From Bacteroidales bacterium (GTDB taxonomy: Bacteria > Planctomycetota > Planctomycetia > Gemmatales > Gemmataceae): a stretch of 50,878 bases of DNA. This document shows, piece by piece, positions 18,531-26,882 of this stretch (its first letter is position 1; each line of letters begins with the position of its first letter). Position numbers and translations under genes: made by a program. Below the pieces are notes generated by a model, which was given only the letters and a program-made list of their open reading frames with translations, did not search any database and was not told where the DNA came from. The stretch spans positions 1 to 50,878 of the forward strand of contig JAIXLE010000208.1 in assembly GCA_026931725.1 (NCBI GenBank), read 5' to 3'.

Positions 18531-19112
18531 ATGAACTTGCGATCAATCATGGAAACGGTAGCTCGGGCGGATCGTCTGGGGATTCCTCTGACACGCTTGG
18601 GGCTGATCGTGGTATTCCTCTGGATCGGCGGTCTGAAAGCGGCTCGATATGAAGCAGATGGGATCATGCCGTTCGTTGCCAACAGTCCCTTCATGAGTTT
18701 CTTGATTCAGGATCCGGGGAACTACAAAACGCACAAGAACCCGGAAGGGGCGCTCGTTCCCGAGAACCGGGCTTGGCACGAAGCGAACGGCACATATCCG
18801 TTTGCCTATGGTCTGGGTTCCGTGATTGTGCTGTACGGCCTGATGCTTTGCCTGCACCCCATCCTACCCCAGGTTGCGGCATTGGGCAGTTTCTTGATCT
18901 TCGTGATGTCGTTCGTGACGCTTTCGTTCCTGATCACGACCCCGGAATGTTGGGTGCCCGCACTGGGCGACACCACACATGGGTTCCCTTATCTCAGTGG
19001 AGCTGGGCGATTGGTGCTCAAGGATGCGATTATGATGGGAGCGGCTCTGGTCACGATGGCGGACTCCGCGCGTGCCTATCTTCGCAAACGGGACACCATC
19101 CGATCGGCGTGA
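18531..19112 (+). CDS. DUF417 family inner-membrane protein (YkgB/RclC-like)
   Basis: This 193-residue protein begins at an ATG with GGAG 9 bases upstream. About four hydrophobic segments are visible (near residues 22-40, 85-105, 112-135 and 155-175). Family signatures are FLWIGGLKAARYEADGI, ADGIMPFVANSPFMSF and FPYLSGAGRLVLKD, typical of DUF417. The E. coli member RclC (YkgB) belongs to a reactive-chlorine-resistance operon controlled by the AraC-type RclR. The upstream AraC gene here makes a similar stress-response role possible but unproven. There is no rclA-like flavoprotein in the window. Downstream lies the palindrome cluster that separates it from convergent ppdK. Confidence 0.9.
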   Translation: MNLRSIMETVARADRLGIPLTRLGLIVVFLWIGGLKAARYEADGIMPFVANSPFMSFLIQDPGNYKTHKNPEGALVPENRAWHEANGTYPFAYGLGSVIVLYGLMLCLHPILPQVAALGSFLIFVMSFVTLSFLITTPECWVPALGDTTHGFPYLSGAGRLVLKDAIMMGAALVTMADSARAYLRKRDTIRSA

Positions 19113-19137
19113 ACCGAACCGTGAGCCCATCCGTTCC

Positions 19138-19281
19138 GATAAAACGCAACCTAGCGCGTTACCCTGGGAAAGGGTGCGTTTATCCTTCATACCCGCGAGC
19201 GTGTGGCATCGCACGACGCTCGCGGAATGACACCTTGCCAGGGACATGGACCATTTTCTAGGCATGTCCCCAGCAAGGTGT
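19138..19281. repeat. Cluster of three consecutive palindromes in a convergent intergenic gap
   Basis: Three hairpins fill the 179-base gap. The first pairs GATAAAACGCA (19138-19148) with TGCGTTTATC (19175-19184), with one bulged A and an inner ACCCT/AGGGT stem. The second pairs CCGCGAGCGT (19193-19202) perfectly with ACGCTCGCGG (19216-19225). The third pairs CACCTTGC-CA-GGGACATG (19231-19248) with CATGTCCC-CA-GCAAGGTG (19263-19280), with only the CA/CA pair unmatched. They may act as terminators for the two converging genes or be a REP/MITE-like repeat. Confidence 0.8.
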
Positions 19282-19291
19282 GTTCGACGAT

Positions 19292-21955
19292 TTACTTATC
19301 GCGTTTGCCAGCTTCACCCAAGGCGGCCTGGGCGGCGGCGAGGCGGGCGATGGGCACCCGGAACGGGCTGCACGAAACGTAATCCATGCCGACCTTGTGA
19401 CAGAACTGGACGCTGTCTGGGTCGCCGCCGTGTTCGCCACAGATGCCGACCTTCAGATGCTGGCCGGTCTTCGCCTGACGGCTGGAGCGGCCTTTCTGGA
19501 TGCCGATCTCGATCAACTGACCGACACCGTTCACGTCGATCGACTGGAACGGATCCACCGGCAGGATCTTTTCTTTCAAGTAAGTCGGCATGAATCCTTT
19601 GATGTCGTCACGGCTAAAACCGAACGTCATTTGGGTCAGGTCGTTCGTACCGAAGCTGAAGAACTCGGCTTCCTCGGCGATGCGATCCGCGGTCAGGGCG
19701 GCGCGGGGCAGTTCGATCATGGTGCCGACTTGGTAGTCGACCTTGGTGCCGGCCTTGGCCATGACTTCTTCGGCGACGGCGATGGTGCGTTTCTTCAGAA
19801 TCGCCAGTTCTTCCAGCGTACCGATCAGCGGAATCATGATTTCCGGCAGAACGCTCTTGCCCTTCTTCTTGACCTCGATGGCCGCTTCGATGATCGCTCG
19901 GACCTGCATATCACCGATTTCCGGGAAGACGATCGGCAATCGGCAGCCACGGAAGCCCATCATCGGGTTGAACTCGTGGAGTTCATCAATCCGTTCTTTG
20001 ACCTTGGCGGCCGTGACACCAATGCTCTTGGCGACTTCTTCCTGGCCCTTGGCATCGTGCGGCAAGAACTCGTGCAACGGTGGGTCGAGCAGGCGAATCG
20101 TGACGGGTAGGCCGTCCATCGCCTCGAAGATGCCGACGAAGTCCGCTTTCTGGAACGGTTCGATCTTGGCGAGTGCGGCTTTCCGTCCAGCTTCGTTGGC
20201 GGCGAGGATCATTTCGCGCACGGCCACGATCCGATCTTCCCCGAAGAACATGTGTTCAGTGCGGCACAGACCGATTCCTTCCGCGCCGAACTCACGGGCT
20301 TTGGCTGAGTCAGCCGGGGTGTCGGCGTTGGTGCGAATTTTTAGCTTGCGGCTCTTGTCGGCCCAGCCCATGAGGGTGGCGAAGTCGCCGGTCATGGTCG
20401 GAGCCACGGTCGGAACTTTGCCGATCATGACATCGCCGGTGGTGCCGTTGATGGTGACGAACTCACCAGCTTTGACGGTCTTCCCGGCGATGCTGATGGT
20501 TTGGGCCTTGTCGTCGATCTTGACGGCTTCGCAGCCGACGACGCACGGCTTGCCCCAACCGCGTGCGACCACGGCGGCGTGGCTGGCTTTGCCCCCGGTG
20601 CTGGTCAGAATCCCCACGGCGAGGTGCATCCCGGCCACGTCTTCAGGGGAGGTTTCTTTCCGAACCAGCAGAATCTCATCTTTGGGATGCTTGGCGTGAT
20701 GTTCGACCACGGCTTCCGCGGAGAGCAGCACGATCCCCGAAGCGGCACCGGGGCTGGCCGCAATCCCCTGAGCTACCACCTCGGCTTTCGCCTTCGGGTC
20801 GAGTTGCGGCAGCAGCAGGTGATTGAGGCTATCGGGCGGCACCCGCTTGACGGCGGTGGTTTCGTCGATGAGTCCTTCTTTCACCATCTCCACGGCGATC
20901 CGCACGGCGGCGGTGCCGGTACGTTTGCCGTTGCGGGTCTGGAGCATGTACAGGGTGCCTTCCTGTACGGTGAATTCGATGTCCTGCATTTCCTGGTAGT
21001 GCTTTTCGAGCGTCTGGCGGATGGCCATGAGTTGCTCGTACACTTTCGGCATTTCGTCGTGCAGTTGCGAGATGGGTTCGGGGGTGCGGATCCCCGCGAC
21101 CACGTCTTCGCCCTGCGCGTTGATGAGGTAGTCGCCGTAGAATACGTTCTCGCCGGTATTCGGGTCACGGGTGAAGGCCACGCCGGTCCCCGAACCTTCG
21201 CCCATGTTGCCGAAGACCATCGCTTGGACGTTGACGGCGGTGCCTTTCAGGCCGGTGATCCGTTCGATCCGCCGGTACTCGATGGCTTTCTTGCCATTCC
21301 AGGAGTTGAAGACCGCGTTGATGGCGAGGTACAACTGCTGCTTCGGGTCTTGCGGGAAATCGTCGCCGACGGCTTTCTTGTAGACGGCCTTGTAGCGTTG
21401 GACGAGTTCTTTCAAGTCGTCAGTGGTCAGGTCGGTATCGAGCTTGACCCCCTTCTTCTCCTTCATGGAGTGGAGTTCATGCTCGAATTCTTCGTGTTCG
21501 ACACCCATTGCGGTGCTGCCGAACATGTCGATGACGCGGCGGTAGCTATCGTAGGCGAAGCGGGGGTTACCGGTCTTCTGAGCGAGTCCCTCGACGGAGG
21601 CATCCGTCAGACCGAGGTTGAGGATGGTGTTCATCATCCCCGGCATGGAGAGGGCGGCCCCAGAACGCACGGACACCAGCAAGGGGTCGGCATTGTCCCC
21701 GAATTTCTTGCCGAAGGCGGCTTCGACTTTTTGCAAGGCCGCGTCAATTTCCGGGATGGCCGCATCGGGAATCTTCTTCCCGGCTTCGTAGTATTCCGCA
21801 CAGACTTCCGTGGTGATGGTGAAGCCCGGCGGGACCGGAATGCCGATCTTGCTCATTTCGGCGAGGTTGGCTCCCTTTCCGCCGAGCAGTTCTTTCTGTT
21901 TGCCGTCGCCGTCCGCGGTGCCATTGCCGAAAAAGTAAACGTGCTTGGTACTCAT
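19292..21955 (-). CDS. ppdK: Pyruvate, phosphate dikinase
   Basis: The 887-residue length is typical for the family. The N-terminal ATP-grasp nucleotide-binding region contains ELLGGKGANLAEM and SVRSGAALSMPGMM. The central swivelling domain has the catalytic histidine H459 in TSTGGKASHAAVVARGWGKP, with the Thr at 453 that is the regulatory site in this family. The C-terminal TIM-barrel PEP/pyruvate domain has FGTNDLTQMTFGFSRDD and KVGICGEHGGDP with the catalytic Cys. The enzyme interconverts pyruvate + ATP + Pi and PEP + AMP + PPi in the cytoplasm, running in glycolytic or gluconeogenic direction. It is a single gene, divergent from the DNA methyltransferase and convergent with the DUF417 gene. 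Regulatory protein PDRP is not in the window. Confidence 0.97.
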   Translation of the reverse strand: MSTKHVYFFGNGTADGDGKQKELLGGKGANLAEMSKIGIPVPPGFTITTEVCAEYYEAGKKIPDAAIPEIDAALQKVEAAFGKKFGDNADPLLVSVRSGAALSMPGMMNTILNLGLTDASVEGLAQKTGNPRFAYDSYRRVIDMFGSTAMGVEHEEFEHELHSMKEKKGVKLDTDLTTDDLKELVQRYKAVYKKAVGDDFPQDPKQQLYLAINAVFNSWNGKKAIEYRRIERITGLKGTAVNVQAMVFGNMGEGSGTGVAFTRDPNTGENVFYGDYLINAQGEDVVAGIRTPEPISQLHDEMPKVYEQLMAIRQTLEKHYQEMQDIEFTVQEGTLYMLQTRNGKRTGTAAVRIAVEMVKEGLIDETTAVKRVPPDSLNHLLLPQLDPKAKAEVVAQGIAASPGAASGIVLLSAEAVVEHHAKHPKDEILLVRKETSPEDVAGMHLAVGILTSTGGKASHAAVVARGWGKPCVVGCEAVKIDDKAQTISIAGKTVKAGEFVTINGTTGDVMIGKVPTVAPTMTGDFATLMGWADKSRKLKIRTNADTPADSAKAREFGAEGIGLCRTEHMFFGEDRIVAVREMILAANEAGRKAALAKIEPFQKADFVGIFEAMDGLPVTIRLLDPPLHEFLPHDAKGQEEVAKSIGVTAAKVKERIDELHEFNPMMGFRGCRLPIVFPEIGDMQVRAIIEAAIEVKKKGKSVLPEIMIPLIGTLEELAILKKRTIAVAEEVMAKAGTKVDYQVGTMIELPRAALTADRIAEEAEFFSFGTNDLTQMTFGFSRDDIKGFMPTYLKEKILPVDPFQSIDVNGVGQLIEIGIQKGRSSRQAKTGQHLKVGICGEHGGDPDSVQFCHKVGMDYVSCSPFRVPIARLAAAQAALGEAGKRDK

Positions 21956-22223
21956 ATTCGCTCATACGGGTAGGGAAGCCAGCCCACCGCAGTCCCTCGG
22001 CGGCAGGAAATATCTAGGAGAGTTTTAGGAAAACCGAGGGCCATTGGCCAAGCGCGGCTCCAATCCGGCGGCAGGATCTCCGGGTCGATGCTGCCTCTTC
22101 CCGCTCCGGCTGGTATCCCAGTTTGCCTGGCCTGCCTTCGCATTGACAATCGGGTAGCAGATCGCCATACCAGTCCCGCTCAGATGGTGGCGTTAGACGC
22201 GGAGAGTACGCAGGAGGCCCGGA

Positions 22224-23219
22224 ATGGGAGAGAAGGTGATTCGCCATGCCGGTCACGCCATCGGCAGCACCAAACCACGACTCGCCTATCAGACGGAGAA
22301 GGGGAAACTGTTTCTCGGGCCTGCTGAGAAACTCCTTCCCCATCGTCTACTCAAACCGATGCGGAAGCAGGTGCAGTTGGTCTTCACCTCACCGCCGTTC
22401 CCACTGCAACGCCAGAAGAAATACGGCAACCGAATCGGTGACGCATTCGCGGACTGGCTCGCCGGATTTGCCCAGCCACTCACGGACATGCTCACACCGG
22501 ATGGTTCGATCGTTCTGGAAATCGGCAATGGCTGGAACCCCGGCACTCCCACCGTATCGACAGCAGGCATCAAAGCGTTGCTAGCATTTCAAGAGGCCGC
22601 GGGGCTGCATTTGTGTCAGGAGTTCATCTGTTTCAACCCGGCTCGGCTGCCCACACCGGCGGAATGGGTGACGGTGCGCCGTACCCGTGTCAAGGATTCG
22701 TTCACGCGGGTCTGGTGGCTCTCGCCGGTGCCGCACCCGAAGGCGGACAATCGCCGTGTGCTGACGGAATACAGCGCTGCGATGCGGAAACTGCTCAAAA
22801 AGGGGAGTTATACCGGCGGGCAGCGGCCCAGTGAGCATCGCATCGGGGAAAAGTCTTTTCTCACAGATAATGGCGGCGCGATCCCGGCGAATGTGTTGGT
22901 ACCACCGAATAGTGAGCAAGTGGTTGAACCGGAAGCCATTCTGCCGATCCCGAACACGATCAACAACAGTCCGTATCATCGGCGTTGCCGGGAGCAGGGG
23001 GTTGCGCGGCACCCGGCGGCGATGCCGGAGGCGCTGGTTCGGTTCTTTGTGCAGTTTCTGACGGACCCAGGGGATTGGGTACTCGACCCGTTCGCGGGCA
23101 GCAACACTACCGGAGCGGTTGCGGAGGAATTGGGTCGGAAATGGATCAGTTTGGAAGCGGATACGGAATACGCCGAGCTGTCACAGATGCGATTTGAACA
23201 TGTCACAAAGGCCGCATAA
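22224..23219 (+). CDS. Beta-class site-specific DNA methyltransferase (N4-cytosine/N6-adenine), orphan
   Basis: This 331-residue protein has a strong ribosome site (AGGAGG, 6 bases before the ATG at 22224). The catalytic motif IV is TSPPF near residue 55, and the SAM-binding motif I is DPFAGSNTTGAVAEELG near residue 290. The order IV before I defines the beta class. SPP(F/Y) is most common in N4-cytosine enzymes, though N6-adenine cannot be excluded. No restriction nuclease is encoded next to it, so it appears to be a solitary methyltransferase, possibly regulatory or defence-related. It lies between ppdK (divergent) and the sigma-factor gene (convergent). The target site is not readable from sequence. 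Confidence 0.92.
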   Translation: MGEKVIRHAGHAIGSTKPRLAYQTEKGKLFLGPAEKLLPHRLLKPMRKQVQLVFTSPPFPLQRQKKYGNRIGDAFADWLAGFAQPLTDMLTPDGSIVLEIGNGWNPGTPTVSTAGIKALLAFQEAAGLHLCQEFICFNPARLPTPAEWVTVRRTRVKDSFTRVWWLSPVPHPKADNRRVLTEYSAAMRKLLKKGSYTGGQRPSEHRIGEKSFLTDNGGAIPANVLVPPNSEQVVEPEAILPIPNTINNSPYHRRCREQGVARHPAAMPEALVRFFVQFLTDPGDWVLDPFAGSNTTGAVAEELGRKWISLEADTEYAELSQMRFEHVTKAA

Positions 23220-23271
23220 CCTAGCCATTGCTAGACACGGAAGATTCTGAAACTGGAAACTCTGCAACCGA

Positions 23272-23305
23272 ACAAACCCCGTAGACAGATGCCTGCGGGG
23301 TTTGT
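23272..23305. terminator. Bidirectional terminator-like hairpin between methyltransferase and sigma factor
   Basis: ACAAACCCCG (23272-23281) pairs perfectly over 10 bp with CGGGGTTTGT (23296-23305), leaving a 14-base loop. It sits in the 97-base gap between convergent genes. The tail on either side is only weakly T-rich. Confidence 0.55.
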
Positions 23306-23316
23306 CAGTCGGTAGA

Positions 23317-24321
23317 CTATTCCAACAGCAGGGTCGGTTCCCAGCCCACACGTTCCGCGCTGGCCCGGAGTTTTTCCAGTGCCCGGTTCTGAATCTGGCG
23401 GACTCGTTCTTTACTGATGCGGAGCAGGTGCCCGATTTGACGCAGGCTATGCGTGCCGCTTCCGGTCAGACCGAACCGCAGATCGAGAACTTTTCGTTCT
23501 CGGGGGCGGAGGTTTTCCATCAGGAATTTGAGCGCTTCCTGACGTTCGTTGCACTCTTGTTGCACCAGCGTTCCGGTATCCGGCATCGCCTCGGTCAACT
23601 TGAAATCGCTGTCGTCATCGAGGACGGCATTCAGGCTGACGGGAGTGCGGGTGGCGGTCTGGAGGTGGTTGAGGTGTTCGAGGCTGCTGCCAGTGCGTTG
23701 GGCCAGTTCTTGCGGGCTGGGCAGGTGCTTCCCACCGTGGGCCAGAGCTTCGGATTCCTGTTGGAGGAGGCCGAGTTCCTGCAGGTGGTGCGGGCTGAGA
23801 CTGACGAGGTGGCTTTGGCGAGCCACGGCAATCTGGAGCGTCTGCCGAATCCACCAAGTCGCATAGGTAGCGAGCCGCGTGCCGTGAGACACGTCAAAGC
23901 GGTCGATCGCTTGCATCAGCCCGCAGACGGCTTCTTGCAGAAGGTCGGAGTAGCTGAGGCTATGGTGGCGGAACCGTTTGGCGACGTGGGCCGCGAGGCG
24001 GATATTGGCGGAGGCGAGGCGATGTTTGTAGTGGACGTAGCGATCGTGCAAGCGTCGCACCGCCATGACTTCGCGGGTGGTATCGTTACAGTTGTCTCGA
24101 ATGAACTGGGCCATGGGCCAGGGTTCGAGTGGTGGTTTGCTGGCCCTGAGATCCGGGAAGTGCCGAATCAGGACACGGACGAGTTCACTTTTGCAATCCC
24201 AGAAGCTGGTCAGAAGCTCGCGCTCTTCTTCGGGTGTGAGGAGGTCCGAAGAAAAGGTGGTCAGCGGAGACTCCGCGACCTGGGCCGACGGAACAATACG
24301 TTTCCGCCTGGCAGTCTTCAT
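23317..24321 (-). CDS. Sigma-70 family RNA polymerase sigma factor (RpoD/RpoS-like, regions 2-4)
   Basis: This 334-residue protein has a Lys/Arg-rich N-terminus and then the sigma-70 core. Region 2 includes ANIRLAAHVAKRFRHHSL, YSDLLQEAVCGLMQAIDRFD (core binding) and TRLATYATWWIRQTL (-10 recognition and melting). Region 3 follows with the SPQELAQRTGSS segment. Region 4 has LRPRERKVLDLRFGL and the helix-turn-helix SLRQIGHLLRISKERVRQIQNRALEKLR. Region 1.1 is absent, so it is more like a group 2/3 alternative factor than the housekeeping RpoD. Two GC-rich hairpins lie within 100 bases upstream (24369-24416). No anti-sigma factor is adjacent. Target promoters are unknown. Confidence 0.93.
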   Translation of the reverse strand: MKTARRKRIVPSAQVAESPLTTFSSDLLTPEEERELLTSFWDCKSELVRVLIRHFPDLRASKPPLEPWPMAQFIRDNCNDTTREVMAVRRLHDRYVHYKHRLASANIRLAAHVAKRFRHHSLSYSDLLQEAVCGLMQAIDRFDVSHGTRLATYATWWIRQTLQIAVARQSHLVSLSPHHLQELGLLQQESEALAHGGKHLPSPQELAQRTGSSLEHLNHLQTATRTPVSLNAVLDDDSDFKLTEAMPDTGTLVQQECNERQEALKFLMENLRPRERKVLDLRFGLTGSGTHSLRQIGHLLRISKERVRQIQNRALEKLRASAERVGWEPTLLLE

Positions 24322-24907
24322 AGCAGCCTTCCCCCAAGATGCTTGGCAAATAAGGTTAATACGGGCATCCCCGGATTACGGGGCGACACGCAGTCGGCGA
24401 CCGGACCCATCCGGTCATCACCCGGCGTTGGCAAGGGGGTTATGGAGGCAGTGTGTCCAATGACACATGCGGGGGAGCCGGTGATCCGTGATGAGGATGG
24501 CCGTATTTCCGAACCCGTGTTCCAGGCAAGCTGGTGTGTGGGGGGTTGGATGGCGAATCCGATTGCGGGCGGCTACCCATTCCGCGTTTGGGCCTGAACC
24601 CCCTGTGCATTCTCTTTTCGGTCGAATCAGTTGGATTGTAAACGCCGTCTGACCAGTTATCAAGCAACTGGCTCAGAATCAACAGATTTTTCTCAATGTC
24701 GGGTTTGAAATTGGAGAAACGGGGAGAAATAGCGAGATTGCGCGGGGGTTTGGCATGAAGTTTCGGGGATTTCCAAGAAAATCCTTCCTTTCTGATTCAA
24801 ATTTTTCGACTGCGGGCGTTGTCATGACATAGTGTATCCTCATTCCGTCTCGATATGGCTTCGGATCGCTCACCGAGCCCTGACTTAACCAGGAAGGCAG
24901 TCAGCTC
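24322..24907. other. 586-base gap between divergent sigma-factor and diguanylate-cyclase genes
   Basis: No convincing gene is present; short open frames on the minus strand (24418-24682) lack recognisable features. Just upstream of the sigma gene are two hairpins: CCCCG/CGGGG (24369-24373 and 24379-24383) and GACCGG/CCGGTC (24399-24404 and 24411-24416). They would lie in the sigma-factor leader RNA. The right half (24600-24900) is AT-richer and probably contains both promoters. Confidence 0.5.
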
Positions 24908-25990
24908 GTGATTGATTTAGCACCTCGGTCGATTCGACGGATTATTCGCCCTCCCACCCATTCGGTCATGGCACATTCTCGCTATTTGTGTTCTGTTCTT
25001 GTGGTCGATGATGAGCCTTCCATATTGGCCTTGTTAACGGGGCAATTGGGGCAGGAATTTGCGGTGCATACGGCATCTTCAGTGAGTCAGGCTCAGCAGT
25101 GGCTTCAGGATCATCCCATTGATATTGTCGTGTCTGATCTCCACTTGGCCGATCGCTCGGGGATTCAGCTTCTCGATTGGGTGCAGCAACATAAACCCCG
25201 TGCGGCTCGGGTGTTACTGACCGGCACCGCCAGTGTGGAAGATACGGTTGAGGCGATCAACAATTCGCGGATTCACCGGCTGATCCTCAAACCGTGGCGA
25301 GCGGATGATTTACTCATGATGCTGCGGCAAGTGGCGCGCGGCCTGCTACTCGAACGCAGCCATGAGGAACTCTTGGAAGAACTGCGGCGGCTCAATCTGG
25401 AGCTGGAACAACGTGTGCAAGATCGCACCCATGAGTTGCAATTCGCACTGGCACAATTACAGCATAAGAATCAAATCCTGGAAAAAATGGCCCTCACGGA
25501 TGCTTTGACGGGGATGCCGAATCGTCGTGCCATCGAACTGATCGCCCGCAAGGAGTTGCTGCGTCGCACCCGCGCACCGGCACCACTGGGATTCGGCCTC
25601 ATCGATGCGGATCGGTTCAAGCAGATTAATTCCACTTACCTCTTATCTGGTGGTGACCATGTTCTGACATGGCTGGGGCAGATTCTGCAATCCGCGACGC
25701 GGGCGGCCGATTCGATTGGTCGAGTGGGGGGGGAGGAATTTATGGTCGTGGCTCCGAACACGGATCTGGAGGGGGCGGCCGTGCTGGCGGAGCGACTGCG
25801 GGTTACCGTTGAGCAGGGACGCACTTCTTATCGTAATCAGCATATCCCCGTTACCGTGAGTGTCGGCTTTGCCGTTGCGGGTGCGGCAACTTCCGTGGGG
25901 TATGAGCAATTGCGTGAGCAAGCCGCCGCCGCATTGGCGGATGCGAAAGCTCAGGGCCGGAATCAGTGTGTGATACGGCAGATCGGCTAA
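24908..25990 (+). CDS. Response regulator with GGDEF diguanylate cyclase domain
   Basis: The protein has 360 residues from the GTG at 24908, which has AGGAAGG ~10 bases upstream; the ATG at 24968 (340 residues) starts right before the receiver domain and is a fair alternative. The receiver domain has acidic D34-D35, phospho-acceptor D77 in VVSDLHL, T105 and K128. A coiled linker (~145-192, rich in Leu/Glu/Arg) connects to the GGDEF domain (MALTDALTGMPNRR onward). The active site is intact as GGEEF (274-278). An RxxD inhibitory site (R265-A-A-D268) lies five residues before it. It should make cyclic di-GMP when phosphorylated, with product feedback inhibition. The cognate histidine kinase is not in the window. 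Architecture is WspR-like, with a single receiver. Confidence 0.93.
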   Translation: MIDLAPRSIRRIIRPPTHSVMAHSRYLCSVLVVDDEPSILALLTGQLGQEFAVHTASSVSQAQQWLQDHPIDIVVSDLHLADRSGIQLLDWVQQHKPRAARVLLTGTASVEDTVEAINNSRIHRLILKPWRADDLLMMLRQVARGLLLERSHEELLEELRRLNLELEQRVQDRTHELQFALAQLQHKNQILEKMALTDALTGMPNRRAIELIARKELLRRTRAPAPLGFGLIDADRFKQINSTYLLSGGDHVLTWLGQILQSATRAADSIGRVGGEEFMVVAPNTDLEGAAVLAERLRVTVEQGRTSYRNQHIPVTVSVGFAVAGAATSVGYEQLREQAAAALADAKAQGRNQCVIRQIG

Positions 25991-26098
25991 GGTGATCGGT
26001 CTGGGAATGGCTGAAGGGTGACTTTTACCCCCTATCGAATGCATTCGCCGTATAATCACTCCGGTTCGGCTATTGTTTCTCCTCTCGCGGAGCGTTCG

Positions 26099-26863
26099 AT
26101 GTTTTCTCTTTCGCTCACTCTGTTCGCCGCGGTTTCCCTGAACGCGGCACCGCCAACCTCACACGAGACACCTACCGTGTTCGAGATGCGTACCTATTAT
26201 TCCCCACCGGGGAAACTCGATGCCCTTCATGCGCGGTTTCGGGATCACACGATGAAATTGTTCGCAAAGCACGGCATCACCAATGTTGGTTACTTCGTGC
26301 CCGTGAACAATGAAGAAAACAAGCTCATTTATTTTCTCTCTTATCCGAGTCTGGAAGCTCGGAATCAATCCTGGGAGAATTTTCAAGCGGACCCGGACTG
26401 GAAGAAAGCGAAAGCCGACTCGGAAAAAGACGGCAAGTTGGTGGCCAAGGTGGTTTCTCGATTTTTGACACCAACGGACTATTCCCCCAAACTTACCCCC
26501 GCACAGGCCAAGAAACCCCGTGTCTTGGAACTGCGAACGTACACCACCACTCCAGGCAATCTGGATAACCTGCACGCCCGCTTTCGAGATCACACGATGA
26601 AATTGTTCGAGAAGCACGGGATGACCAATCTGGTCTACTGGGTGCCCGTGAAGGGGCAGAAGGGTGATACGGAGACACTGGTTTACCTGCTCGCACATGA
26701 TAGCCAACAGGCCCGCGATGCGTCTTTTGGGGCGTTCCGCCAAGATCCCGAATGGGTGAAAGTGCTCCAAGCCTCGGAAGCCAAGGCCGGTGGTTCCTTG
26801 ACGGCCCCAGGCGGCGTGAAGTCAGAAATGCTCCACGCCACCGATTATTCCCCGTTGCGGTAA
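26099..26863 (+). CDS. Exported protein with two tandem NIPSNAP domains
   Basis: The ATG at 26099, with CGGAG 8 bases upstream, gives 254 residues and a clear signal peptide (MFSLSLTLFAAVSLNAAPP); upstream in-frame codons back to a GTG at 26018 do not. Two homologous NIPSNAP (dimeric alpha-beta barrel) domains follow. The first begins VFEMRTYYSPPGKLDALHARFRDHTMKL-like, the second VLELRTYTTTPGNLDNLHARFRDHTMKL-like. Both share the HARFRDHTMKLF core and a DYSP ending. The function of bacterial NIPSNAP proteins is not established. The duplication would let one chain form the barrel that single-domain members make as dimers; that is inference. It is convergent with the DUF1501 gene, only 19 bases apart. 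Confidence 0.9.
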   Translation: MFSLSLTLFAAVSLNAAPPTSHETPTVFEMRTYYSPPGKLDALHARFRDHTMKLFAKHGITNVGYFVPVNNEENKLIYFLSYPSLEARNQSWENFQADPDWKKAKADSEKDGKLVAKVVSRFLTPTDYSPKLTPAQAKKPRVLELRTYTTTPGNLDNLHARFRDHTMKLFEKHGMTNLVYWVPVKGQKGDTETLVYLLAHDSQQARDASFGAFRQDPEWVKVLQASEAKAGGSLTAPGGVKSEMLHATDYSPLR

Positions 26864-26882
26864 ATGGACCGTTTGTCGTGCA

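Noticed and set aside
20501-21973. 490-codon open frame on the plus strand opposite ppdK
   Set aside because: It is the antisense shadow of a highly conserved enzyme; its translation has no recognisable domain and is His/Gly/Asp-rich as expected from reading GC-rich coding sequence backwards.
23302-24597. 431-codon plus-strand frame opposite the sigma factor
   Set aside because: Antisense shadow; the minus-strand sigma-70 reading has all expected regions.
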